This document shows, piece by piece, positions 1-6,549 of a stretch of DNA of 10,111 nt. The notes beneath the pieces were generated by a model that worked only from the letters and a program-made list of their open reading frames with translations, ran no database searches and had not been told where the DNA came from. The number at the start of each line of letters is the position of its first letter. Positions within the stretch are counted from its first letter, which is position 1. Source of the stretch: Elusimicrobiaceae bacterium (GTDB lineage: Bacteria > Elusimicrobiota > Elusimicrobia > Elusimicrobiales > Elusimicrobiaceae); NCBI GenBank assembly GCA_024405075.1, contig JAKSPG010000037.1:1-10111 (forward strand). Direction: 5' to 3'. The position numbers and the translations under genes were made by a program.

Positions 1-480
1 ACGGCCAACACGTCTTCTATCCGCCGGCTATATCCGTCGGAAAGTTTACTTAACGGTTGGGAAGTATACGCACAACGCTTGGCCAAACGGCAAGGTTATT
101 TTGACAACAAAGAAGATGCCCTGTTCCTGGCGTGGAACGAATATATCCGGGCCTTGGCCGCGTGGGTAGATATGAAATTGCATACCCAAGAATATACACA
201 ACCCGAAGCGTTGCAATTCCTTACCCAAACCCACGGGTTAGAAGCCGACCAAGCGCAAGTGATCATCAAGCAAGTGATTGCCAACCCGGGTCAAGCGGCC
301 AGCTACCTCATCGGTTTAGATGCGCTGGAAACCGCCCATGATAAATACAGCAAAAAGCTGGGCAAAAAGTTCAACGAAGCGGACTTTAACAATAAGTTAT
401 TCCAAGCTGGTAACGTAGTTCCTTCGTGGCTGGATAAAGAACTTAAACGGCTGTATAAAAAGGACAGCAAGAAGAAATAA
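1..480 (+). CDS. DUF885 family protein, C-terminal part (5' end outside window)
   Basis: The reading frame is open from base 1 to the TAA at 478-480 and gives 159 residues, so the gene starts before the window. The carboxyl part resembles the DUF885 family (PF05960): a GWEVYAQRLA segment near residue 20, where family members usually have EGWALYAE, then NPGQAASYLIG and, near the end, a KLGKKFNEADFNNKLFQAG segment. These match the usual end of 550-600 residue family members. The family is often annotated as putative metallopeptidase or lipoprotein; its His-rich motif lies further upstream and is not visible here, so activity cannot be judged. The tail is lysine-rich (KKDSKKK). A strong terminator follows 20 bp after the stop. 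Family assignment is from motif recall; substrate unknown. Confidence 0.8.
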   Translation, partial: TANTSSIRRLYPSESLLNGWEVYAQRLAKRQGYFDNKEDALFLAWNEYIRALAAWVDMKLHTQEYTQPEALQFLTQTHGLEADQAQVIIKQVIANPGQAASYLIGLDALETAHDKYSKKLGKKFNEADFNNKLFQAGNVVPSWLDKELKRLYKKDSKKK

Positions 481-499
481 CAAAACCGCTTCTCTTTTT

Positions 500-530
500 C
501 CCCGGGATATTGACCCGGGGATTTTTTTTT
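500..530 (+). terminator. Rho-independent terminator after DUF885 gene
   Basis: A 7-bp GC-only stem, CCCCGGG (500-506) with CCCGGGG (514-520), encloses a 7-nt loop and is followed by A and nine T (522-530). It lies 20 bp past the stop of the upstream gene and ends that transcript before the ackA promoter. Confidence 0.9.
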
Positions 531-556
531 GAGAGCCGTTGACCGGATTTTGCCCC

Positions 557-585
557 TGCACGGCAGGTGCCTTTTTTGCTACAAT
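557..585 (+). promoter_or_regulatory. Probable ackA promoter with extended -10
   Basis: TACAAT at 580-585 is preceded by TGC (577-579), giving an extended -10 of the TGnTAnAAT type. Six T (572-577) lie directly upstream. A weak -35 (TGCACG, 557-562, 3 of 6 matches) sits at 17 bp spacing. The implied leader to the ackA ATG is about 55 nt. The element lies between the upstream terminator and ackA, where a promoter is needed. Confidence 0.6.
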
Positions 586-648
586 AATGAAAAGGAATTT
601 TTTTCCTTTGATATTTATTTCTTTTTGGGAGGGTCCGGTAAAAAAGTT

Positions 649-2013
649 ATGATTATCTTATTTTTAAATTGCGGCAGTTCTTCCGTTAAGTACAGCGTAT
701 ACGATTGGGACCAGAAAAAAAGTCTGTGTGCAGGTGGCGTAGAGCGCATCGGAATTGACGGAACGCGCCTTTCACAAGACCGCCCCGGATTCCCTTCCTA
801 CGAAATCAACCAAAATTGTAAAGACCACAAAGAAGCTATCAATTTAGTTATTAAAACATTGACCGATAAACACAACGGCGTCATTGAGGACGTCAGCGTG
901 ATTAGTGCCGTGGGGCACCGCATCGTACATGGCGGGAAATTTGCCAAATCCGTCATCGTAGACGACAGCGTAGTAGAAGAACTTCGCAATATTTCCGATT
1001 TAGCCCCCTTACACAATCCGGCCCATATCATGGGGATTGAAGCCGCCCGCGCGCTACTGCCCGACGTAACACACGTATGCGTCATGGATACGGCTTTTCA
1101 CCAAACCATGCCTCCGGAGTCTTACATGTACGCCCTGCCGCGCAAATGGTATACCGATTATGCCGTGCGCAAATACGGTTTCCATGGCTCGTCGGTGCTG
1201 TACACGTCACGCCGCGCGGCTGTCCTCATGGACCGGCCGGTAGAAGAACTGAACACCATCGTTTGCCACCTGGGTGCCGGGGCCAGCTTAACTGCCGTTA
1301 AAAAAGGCCGCTGTTTTGACACCAGCATGGGCCTTACCCCACTGGAAGGATTGGTGATGGGTTCGCGCTCGGGCGATATTGACCCGTCAGCTTGTTTTTA
1401 TATGATGCAAAAACTCAATATGTCCCCCGAAGAGATGTACCCCATTTTAAATAAAAAAAGCGGCATGTATGCCCTCACCGGGGATCGGTTTTCCGACCAG
1501 CGCGACGTACGCAAAGGCATTGACGAAGGCGACGAACTATGCGAACTGGCTGCCCAGGTGCAAGCGCACCGCATTAAAAAATATGTCGGTGCGTATATGG
1601 CGGAACTGGGCAGTTTAGATTGTATCGTTTTTACCGCCGGCATTGGCGAGCGCGACCCGGACGTACGCGCGCGCAGCTTAGCAGGCCTGGAAAATTTTGG
1701 CATCATTTTAGATAAAGAGCGCAATGAAGCGGCTAACACCAATAAAGCAGAGTGCTTGCTTTCTGCGCCAAATTCAAAAGTAAAGATTTTCTTAATTCCT
1801 ACGGACGAAGAAATCGTAGGCGTGCAAGATATCGTGGCGCTACTTAACGGCACCTACGATGTTTACACGAATTTCCGGTATATCTTCCAAGAGAAGAGCT
1901 ACCGCAACAAACTGCGCGATGCGGCGTTTATAGAAGATGTAAAGAAAAAACCCGAGCTGTTAAAAGCGGCTATAAATCTGCCCGAACAGTTATTAAAGGA
2001 AATAAAACAATGA
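649..2013 (+). CDS. ackA: Acetate kinase with C-terminal extension
   Basis: Acetate kinase (ATP + acetate = ADP + acetyl phosphate), cytosolic, normally working with phosphotransacetylase; no pta gene is in the window. I chose ATG 649 because MIILFLNCGSSSVKY fits the family amino end. GGGAGG (627-632) is the only ribosome-site-like stretch and is rather far upstream (16 nt); the frame is open to 529 but the extra residues match nothing. Visible family motifs: N7/S10/S12, GHRIVHGG (H90, R91), DTAFHQTMP (D147), GFHG (H179), HLG (H207), GSRSGDIDP (R240), AGIGE (G331-I332, the ATP-type adenosine motif) and PTDEE (E387). The protein is 454 residues against about 400 usual; the last ~55 residues are an extra charged, probably helical tail. 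Consensus GNGAS reads GAGAS (A210) and GFHGTSH reads GFHGSSV (V183). Identity is confident; kinetic effects unknown. Confidence 0.95.
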   Translation: MIILFLNCGSSSVKYSVYDWDQKKSLCAGGVERIGIDGTRLSQDRPGFPSYEINQNCKDHKEAINLVIKTLTDKHNGVIEDVSVISAVGHRIVHGGKFAKSVIVDDSVVEELRNISDLAPLHNPAHIMGIEAARALLPDVTHVCVMDTAFHQTMPPESYMYALPRKWYTDYAVRKYGFHGSSVLYTSRRAAVLMDRPVEELNTIVCHLGAGASLTAVKKGRCFDTSMGLTPLEGLVMGSRSGDIDPSACFYMMQKLNMSPEEMYPILNKKSGMYALTGDRFSDQRDVRKGIDEGDELCELAAQVQAHRIKKYVGAYMAELGSLDCIVFTAGIGERDPDVRARSLAGLENFGIILDKERNEAANTNKAECLLSAPNSKVKIFLIPTDEEIVGVQDIVALLNGTYDVYTNFRYIFQEKSYRNKLRDAAFIEDVKKKPELLKAAINLPEQLLKEIKQ

Positions 2014-2021
2014 TTTAACGC

Positions 2022-2053
2022 GCCCGTTTGTGTATTAGCAAACGGGCATTTTT
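2022..2053 (+). terminator. Rho-independent terminator after ackA
   Basis: A perfect 9-bp stem, GCCCGTTTG (2022-2030) with CAAACGGGC (2039-2047), has an 8-nt loop and is followed by ATTTTT (2048-2053). It starts 8 bp after the ackA stop. Only 27 bp separate it from the next ATG, so the DUF47/PiT genes may depend on read-through. Confidence 0.88.
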
Positions 2054-2080
2054 ATAAACAGAAAGTAAGGAGATAACCCT

Positions 2081-2698
2081 ATGTTTTTACCGAAGGAAAA
2101 TAAGTTCTTTGATTTGTTTGACAAGCAAGCGGAAAATATCGTCCGCGCGGCTGAATTTTACCGCAAGCTGGCTGAAGAAGGCTCTTTCACGCCGGAAAAC
2201 GTGCGTAAAATGCACGAGTTTGAACACTACGGCGACGAATTAACCCACACCACCATTAACACGTTAAACGAGACGTTTATCACGCCCTTTGACCGCGAGG
2301 ATATCTTGGCCTTGGCAAACCGGTTGGATGATATCATTGACAACATTTATTTGCTCACGAACCATTTTTACCTCTACAAAATCACTAAGCCAACGCAATA
2401 CAGCCAAAAATTGGCCGCCACCTTGGAACAAACCACCAAAGCGTTGCAAAAAGCGTTAGCCACCCTCCGGCACAAAAAGAGCATGACTGACACGTTGCGC
2501 CAATGCGTGGAAATCAACCGCTTGGAAAATGAAAGTGATGTGTTACACGACGAAGCCATTTCGTATTTGTTTGAACACGAAAAAGACCCCATCATGGTCA
2601 TCAAACAAAAAGAACTTTATGAAATTGCCGAAAGCACCACCGACTATTGCGAACATGTTGCCAACATGGTGGAATCTATTTTGGTTAAAAACAACTAA
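2081..2698 (+). CDS. DUF47 / PhoU-like phosphate transport accessory protein
   Basis: A 205-residue, all-helical, acidic protein of the DUF47 (PhoU-like, Pit accessory) family. It has no signal peptide or membrane segment and should be cytosolic. Family features visible: HEFEHYGDELTH near residues 45-56, FITPFDREDILALANRLDD near 65-85 with D-I-I-D-N after it, EINRLENESDVLHDEAI near 146-162, and a final helix with E-I-A-E-S-T-T-D-Y-C-E. The repeated E/D-x(3)-D/E patterns resemble the metal-binding bundles of PhoU. The start has a clear ribosome site, TAAGGAG at 2066-2072, 8 nt before ATG. It is followed after 8 bp by a PiT transporter, the usual partner; such proteins are thought to modulate the transporter. 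Mechanism is inferred from family context. Confidence 0.92.
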   Translation: MFLPKENKFFDLFDKQAENIVRAAEFYRKLAEEGSFTPENVRKMHEFEHYGDELTHTTINTLNETFITPFDREDILALANRLDDIIDNIYLLTNHFYLYKITKPTQYSQKLAATLEQTTKALQKALATLRHKKSMTDTLRQCVEINRLENESDVLHDEAISYLFEHEKDPIMVIKQKELYEIAESTTDYCEHVANMVESILVKNN

Positions 2699-2706
2699 GG
2701 CCCTGT

Positions 2707-3753
2707 ATGACTTGGATTATTTTTCTAATTATTCTAGCGTTGTTTTTTGATTACCTCAACGGCTTTCACGACGCGGCAAACGCGGTTTCTACCGTTATTT
2801 CCACGCGGGTATTATCTCCGCGCCTGGCGGTATGGTGGGCGGCATTTTTTAACTTTGTGGCGTTTTTGATCTTCGGTACTGCCGTAGCCAAAACAATTGG
2901 AGCGGGTATTATTTATACCCAATTTATAGACGCCAATTTAGTTTTCGGCGCGCTTGTAGGTGCGTGCGGGTGGAACTTAATTACGTGGTGGTTTGGGTTG
3001 CCGTCCAGTTCCTCCCACGCATTGATTGGCGGTCTTATCGGCGCGGGCTTTTTAAAAGGCGGCTCGCAAGCCCTGGTAGCAAGTGGCATTTTAAAAACGG
3101 TTTCCTTTATCTTTATTTCCCCCCTGTTAGGTTTTATCCTCAGTTCACTCATCGGGATTATCGTATTTAATATTGCCAACCACTTTAAACCGGCCAAGGT
3201 AGACGGATTTTTCCGCAAGGCGGAGCTTTTTTCAGCAGCCGCTTATTCGTTGGGATATGGTGGAAACGATGCACAAAAAACGATGGGTATTATCAGCATG
3301 CTTCTGGTAGGAGGTCTGGCCGGGTCCGAGATTGCCCCACTGCAAGCATTTTTCTATTCCCACCAGGAATTAGCCGCCATACACGCCGGAGAATTTGTCG
3401 TTCCGCTTTCGGTGGTAATTATCTGCCAAGGAGCGATTGCGTTAGGTACGCTTTCAGGCGGGTGGAGAATCGTTAAAACGATGGGGCAGAAGATTACGCG
3501 CCTGCGCCCGGTGGACGGTTTCTGCGCCGAATCGGCTGCAGGTATTTCCATTTTTATCGCTTCGTTTTTGGGGATTCCCGTCAGCACCACCCATACAATT
3601 ACCGGCTCTATCGTCGGTATTGGCTCGCTACGCCGTTTGTCCGGCGTACATTGGGGCGTAGCCAAACGCATCGTGTGGGCGTGGTTTATTACCATTCCCG
3701 CCGCCGCGTTGATCTCCGCAATCGCGTATGAATTAAAAGTGTTGCTGTTTTAA
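2707..3753 (+). CDS. PiT family inorganic phosphate transporter
   Basis: Low-affinity, cation-coupled inorganic phosphate permease of the inner membrane (PiT family, PF01384). The 348-residue protein is almost wholly hydrophobic, with about ten membrane segments. The family's internal duplication is visible. Repeat 1 has GFHDAANAVST (D22, N25) and LPSSSSHALIGG (P99-H104). Repeat 2 has GGNDAQKTMGI (N187, D188) and PVSTTHTITGS (P291-H296). In repeat 2 the usual SHGAND reads YGGND, a mild deviation. ATG 2707 follows the DUF47 stop by 8 bp with AAGG at 2697-2700 overlapping that stop, which suggests one transcript and coupled translation. The length is at the short end of the family, without a large central cytoplasmic loop. 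A strong terminator follows at 3771. The cation (H+ or Na+) cannot be told from sequence. Confidence 0.94.
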   Translation: MTWIIFLIILALFFDYLNGFHDAANAVSTVISTRVLSPRLAVWWAAFFNFVAFLIFGTAVAKTIGAGIIYTQFIDANLVFGALVGACGWNLITWWFGLPSSSSHALIGGLIGAGFLKGGSQALVASGILKTVSFIFISPLLGFILSSLIGIIVFNIANHFKPAKVDGFFRKAELFSAAAYSLGYGGNDAQKTMGIISMLLVGGLAGSEIAPLQAFFYSHQELAAIHAGEFVVPLSVVIICQGAIALGTLSGGWRIVKTMGQKITRLRPVDGFCAESAAGISIFIASFLGIPVSTTHTITGSIVGIGSLRRLSGVHWGVAKRIVWAWFITIPAAALISAIAYELKVLLF

Positions 3754-3770
3754 GTAGCAAACCTTATCGC

Positions 3771-3802
3771 AAAAAACCCGTTCTAACCGAGCGGGTTTTT
3801 TT
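3771..3802. terminator. Bidirectional terminator between PiT gene and pilin gene
   Basis: The core stem CCCGTTC (3777-3783) pairs with GAGCGGG (3789-3795) with one G-T wobble and a TAACC loop. It is flanked by six A (3771-3776) and seven T (3796-3802), so it ends in a T run on either strand. On plus it closes the DUF47/PiT transcript; on minus it can close the pilin-like gene. Confidence 0.88.
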
Positions 3803-3862
3803 ATATATATAACTAATCAATATGTATACCCGGTATACCCCGTGCCGGCTTTGCCGGTTGAT
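3803..3862. other. Short intergenic stretch rich in small palindromes
   Basis: Between the terminator and the last pilin-like codon lie a TA run (3801-3810), the interrupted palindrome GTATACC-C-GGTATAC (3824-3838), and GCCGGC-TTT-GCCGG (3844-3856, 5-bp stem). No T tract follows the hairpins in either direction, so they are not simple terminators. No gene is visible. Function unknown. Confidence 0.35.
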
Positions 3863-3955
3863 TTACCGGTTTTCCGCCTTACCTAGTTCCGTATATATTT
3901 TTTCCGCACCGGCGGCAACCAGGCATCGCCGTGTATTTGAATCATCTAGGTACCA
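3863..3955 (-). pseudogene. Pilin C-terminal remnant downstream of in-frame TAG
   Basis: In the same frame as the upstream pilin-like gene, 30 codons follow the TAG (3956-3958) before a TAA at 3863-3865. They read WYLDDSNTRRC then LVAAGAEKIYTELGKAENR. The Arg-Cys element sits 23 residues after the last upstream Cys, exactly the spacing of the matching Cys pair in the pilin at 9628. There is no start codon of its own. It is best read as the detached C-terminus of the same gene; the joined protein would be 163 positions long, close to the second pilin. Confidence 0.65.
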
Positions 3956-4354
3956 CTAGGTCATTTCTGATTGTCCATTCTTAACCAAAGTACATCCCCC
4001 GCAACTTCCATAACAACCGACATAGCAATGTCCCCATGGATAATAAATGGCTCCGGTGCCAGAATTAATTACCGTGGACGTATTTCCACCGGGCATATCG
4101 ATAGATAATTCATCTAAAGAAGTAGTATAGGAACCGTTTGTCATATGATAAAGATATTCAGCTTCGGCCAATGCTTTTGCCGCGGCTTTTACCGTAGCAA
4201 AACGACTTTTGATAACCGCCTTTTGATATTGCGGCACGGCCACCGCCGCCAAAATGCCGATAATTAAAACAACAACTAAAAGTTCAATAAGAGTAAATCC
4301 CCTGTGATAAGATAAAACGTCAAATCCTGCCAGCACACTACTTTTCTTCTGCAT
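3956..4354 (-). CDS. Type IV pilin-like protein, probably truncated by TAG
   Basis: A 132-residue prepilin-like protein. Leader residues 1-19 end in HRG, followed by FTLIELLVVVLIIGILAAVAV (F20 to V40), giving a class III (prepilin peptidase) site G19/F20 with Glu at +5 (E24). A helix (PQYQKAV...) and a Tyr-rich body follow, then a cluster of four Cys (C110, C114, C118, C121). Expected location is the inner membrane before assembly into a pilus or pseudopilus. ATG 4354 is preceded by GAGGGGGG with about 6 nt spacing and a promoter just upstream. No pilus assembly genes are nearby, so the role is open. The stop is TAG at 3956-3958, and pilin-like coding continues beyond it, so the product probably lacks its normal C-terminal region. 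Confidence 0.82.
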   Translation of the reverse strand: MQKKSSVLAGFDVLSYHRGFTLIELLVVVLIIGILAAVAVPQYQKAVIKSRFATVKAAAKALAEAEYLYHMTNGSYTTSLDELSIDMPGGNTSTVINSGTGAIYYPWGHCYVGCYGSCGGCTLVKNGQSEMT

Positions 4355-4387
4355 ACATGTCCCCCCTCACATTGGGTTTATAAATAA

Positions 4388-4415
4388 AATGTAGCAAAAA
4401 AAAAAACGATGTCAA
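4388..4415 (-). promoter_or_regulatory. Promoter of the pilin-like gene
   Basis: On the minus strand TTGACA (4410-4415, perfect -35) is followed at 16 bp by TACATT (4388-4393, 4 of 6 matches). The spacer contains eleven consecutive T and ends in TTGC, so the -10 has the extended form TGCTACATT. The leader to ATG 4354 would be about 25-30 nt. It lies between the aminotransferase terminator and the pilin gene, so the pilin has its own transcript. Confidence 0.75.
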
Positions 4416-4441
4416 GTTTTATTTTTCTTCCCGAAAAAACC

Positions 4442-4483
4442 GCAAATAAAAACGGCAGACGTTTGTCTGCCGTTTTTATTTGC
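4442..4483. terminator. 19-bp terminator hairpin ending the nad operon
   Basis: A perfect inverted repeat of 19 bp with a 4-nt loop (GTTT, 4461-4464): arms 4442-4460 and 4465-4483. The GC core is ACGGCAGAC/GTCTGCCGT, flanked by A and T runs, so on the minus strand the stem is followed by TTTTTATTTG. It begins 16 bp beyond the aminotransferase stop. The symmetry would allow action on both strands, but no plus-strand gene approaches it. Confidence 0.9.
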
Positions 4484-4499
4484 ATCAAAAATGGAACAA

Positions 4500-5705
4500 T
4501 TACATGTTTTCTTGAATTGTCTGTGCCAAGCGCTTAAGACCTTGCACGATTTGCTCATGTGTGGAATAGGAAAAGTTTAAGCGCATGTCATTTTTGGCGC
4601 GTGCATCAGGGTAGAAATCCACCCCAGCCACATAGGCCACTTTATTTGCAACAGCTTTAGGTAACAAGGCCGACGCATCCATGTGTTTAGGTAGCGTTAG
4701 CCACAGGAAAAGCCCGCCTTCCGGGCGCGTCCAGGACACGCCTTTTGGCATCACTTCTTGCAATGTTTTAAGCATCAAGTCACGCTTTTGGCGGTAAGCA
4801 ACAATCAATTCGTCCACATGCGCTTTCAAATGGCCACTACGCAGATATTGTGCCGTAGCCAGTTGCAAAACGGACGACGTACATAAATCCATTGCTTGTT
4901 TTAAAATAACATACTTGCGAATTACATCTTCCGGCCCTAAAATAAACCCCAGCCGGAATCCCGGCACAAACACTTTGGAAAAAGTGAACATGGTAATCAC
5001 ATTGCCGCGTCCCTCGTCCAGCGCGTAAAATGCACGCGGAGAGGTCCCTTCAAAACGAACCTGCCGGTACGGCGAGTCTTCCAAAATAAATGTACCGTAT
5101 TTTTTGGCCAGTTTTAAAATTTCCACCCGGCGTTCTTCGGGGATCGTGGTCCCCGTCGGGTTTTGGAAATCAGGCACCAAGTAAATAAATTTGCACGGTT
5201 TGCCTTGTTCTTTCAGCGCACGCAGTTTTGTTTCAACATCTTGTGGTAAAATACCATTTTCATCGCTGGCCGCGCCGATAATATCCGCCCCTGCCACTTG
5301 AAACGCTTGCAACGCACCCAAATACGTGGGCGAAGCCGTAATAATTGCGTCCCTCGGGTTGACAAATATCCGCGCCGACATATCCAACGCCTGCTGGGAG
5401 GCCGACACCACCAGCAACTGTTCTGCACGCGCCGTAATGCCTTCCGTTTCCTGTAGCAAGCTGATAAGTTCTTTTTTGAGCATTTCCTGCCCTTCGGTAG
5501 AGCCGTACTGCAACGACGTCTGCGGATATTTTTCCACCACGCTTTTCATCATTGTTGCTACTTCTTCCACAGGGAATAACGCCGGGTCCGGCAGCCCCCC
5601 CGCAAACGAAATAATATCCGGCTGGGCAATTACCTTTAACAGTTCACGAATCGCCGAAGCTTTGGAACGTTGCACTACATCAGCAAACAAAGGGGTATAG
5701 TCCAT
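4500..5705 (-). CDS. PLP-dependent aminotransferase, class I/II (2-aminoadipate/LysN type)
   Basis: A 401-residue fold-type-I aminotransferase. Visible motifs: ISFAGGLPDPALFP near residues 32-45, LQYGSTEGQ near 65-73, YLVPDFQNPTG near 175-185 (N and P of the cofactor site), EDSPYRQVRFEG near 209-220, FTFSKVFVPGFRLG with the probable PLP lysine at K244, and a C-terminal MRLNFSYS that supplies the carboxylate-binding Arg. This pattern is that of broad enzymes acting on 2-aminoadipate, aromatic or branched amino acids; the substrate is not decided by sequence. I chose ATG 5705: GTGAGGA lies 6 nt upstream, whereas a GTG at 5717 would use part of that ribosome site as codons and add four residues. 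It begins 13 bp after the nadC stop and is the last gene of the operon. Confidence 0.9.
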   Translation of the reverse strand: MDYTPLFADVVQRSKASAIRELLKVIAQPDIISFAGGLPDPALFPVEEVATMMKSVVEKYPQTSLQYGSTEGQEMLKKELISLLQETEGITARAEQLLVVSASQQALDMSARIFVNPRDAIITASPTYLGALQAFQVAGADIIGAASDENGILPQDVETKLRALKEQGKPCKFIYLVPDFQNPTGTTIPEERRVEILKLAKKYGTFILEDSPYRQVRFEGTSPRAFYALDEGRGNVITMFTFSKVFVPGFRLGFILGPEDVIRKYVILKQAMDLCTSSVLQLATAQYLRSGHLKAHVDELIVAYRQKRDLMLKTLQEVMPKGVSWTRPEGGLFLWLTLPKHMDASALLPKAVANKVAYVAGVDFYPDARAKNDMRLNFSYSTHEQIVQGLKRLAQTIQENM

Positions 5706-5718
5706 GTTCTTCCTCACC

Positions 5719-6549
5719 TTACAGGTATTTTACTATTTTTAGACTTAAATCTTTAGCCGGTACCGAGTGTGTTAACGCCCCCATGGAAATTACATCCACA
5801 CTCGTTTTGCAATAAGTTTCTAAATTTTCTCTATTCACACCGCCGGAAACTTCCAATATGGCCCGCCCGGCTACCGCTTGTTTACAACGCACGATTTCGT
5901 CCGGCGTCATATTATCCAACATAATAATATCCGCCCCGACCTGCAATGCTTCCTGCACTTCGGCCAAGCTGGTGGTTTCCACTTCTATTTTGGGCGTATG
6001 CCCGATAACTGCTTTCACTTTTTGCACCGCTTTTGTAATAGACCCGGCCGCCGCGATGTGATTATCTTTTATCATCACGCTATCAGCCAACGTCATGCGG
6101 TGGTTACGCGCACCGCCTATGCGAACGGCATATTTATCCAGCCGGCGCATGCCGGGTTGTGTTTTGCGCGTATCTACAATCAATACACCATATTTCTGAC
6201 CGATTGCGGCATATTCCCGTGCGGCCGTAGCGATACCACTTAAACGCTGCATAAAATTAAGGGCCGTACGCTCCGCCTTCAAAATGGAAACTACCCGGCC
6301 TTGCACTTCCAACACCCGCTGGCCTTTTTTAACGGCGTCGCCTTCGTTAGCAAGCGGAGTAAACGTAACATCCGGATCTACGGCGGCAAATACTTCTTTG
6401 GCGGTGGGCAGACCGCAAAGCACCAAATCTTCTTTGGCAGTAATCGCCGCTAACGCCTTATCCTGCGGGGCAAAAATCGCGTCCGAGGTAATATCTCCTA
6501 AACTTAAATCTTCTTCCAGCGCAAGTTCAATAATTTTATCCAGTATCAT
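5719..6549 (-). CDS. nadC: Nicotinate-nucleotide pyrophosphorylase (carboxylating)
   Basis: Quinolinate phosphoribosyltransferase: quinolinate + PRPP gives nicotinate mononucleotide, CO2 and diphosphate, in de novo NAD synthesis in the cytosol. The 276 residues match the family length. Motifs in order: MQRLSGIAT near residue 100, DTRKTQPGMRRLDKYAVRIGG near 126-146 and ARNHRMTLADSVMIKDNH after it (the Arg, His and Lys residues that bind quinolinate and PRPP), IEVETTSLAEVQEAL near 188-202, DIIMLDNM near 207-214, and LEVSGGVNRENL near 232-243. The barrel is complete and I see no lost key residue. The ATG overlaps the nadA stop (ATGA, 6546-6549), a 4-bp overlap typical of translational coupling; no strong separate ribosome site is visible. 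Confidence 0.96.
   Translation of the reverse strand: MILDKIIELALEEDLSLGDITSDAIFAPQDKALAAITAKEDLVLCGLPTAKEVFAAVDPDVTFTPLANEGDAVKKGQRVLEVQGRVVSILKAERTALNFMQRLSGIATAAREYAAIGQKYGVLIVDTRKTQPGMRRLDKYAVRIGGARNHRMTLADSVMIKDNHIAAAGSITKAVQKVKAVIGHTPKIEVETTSLAEVQEALQVGADIIMLDNMTPDEIVRCKQAVAGRAILEVSGGVNRENLETYCKTSVDVISMGALTHSVPAKDLSLKIVKYL

Noticed and set aside
529..648. Longer acetate kinase starting at TTG 529 or TTG 625
   Set aside because: The extra residues match nothing in the family, run through the probable promoter and leader, and the 529 start overlaps the terminator T run. ATG 649 gives the standard amino end.
1398..1853. 151-residue minus-strand open frame inside ackA
   Set aside because: It lies antisense to well-conserved acetate kinase codons and has no recognisable motif or ribosome site; a shadow frame.
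3824..3856. GTATACCCGGTATAC palindrome and adjacent CCGG hairpin as terminator or operator
   Set aside because: No T tract follows on either strand, and no second copy was seen in the window to support an operator or repeat family.
3956..3958. Genome-wide recoding of TAG as an amino acid
   Set aside because: The lipoprotein at 7460 also ends in TAG and its frame shows no sensible continuation, so TAG appears to work as a normal stop here.
5706..5717. GTG start at 5717 for the aminotransferase
   Set aside because: It would use the GTGAGGA ribosome site as coding sequence and has no good site of its own; ATG 5705 has 6-nt spacing.
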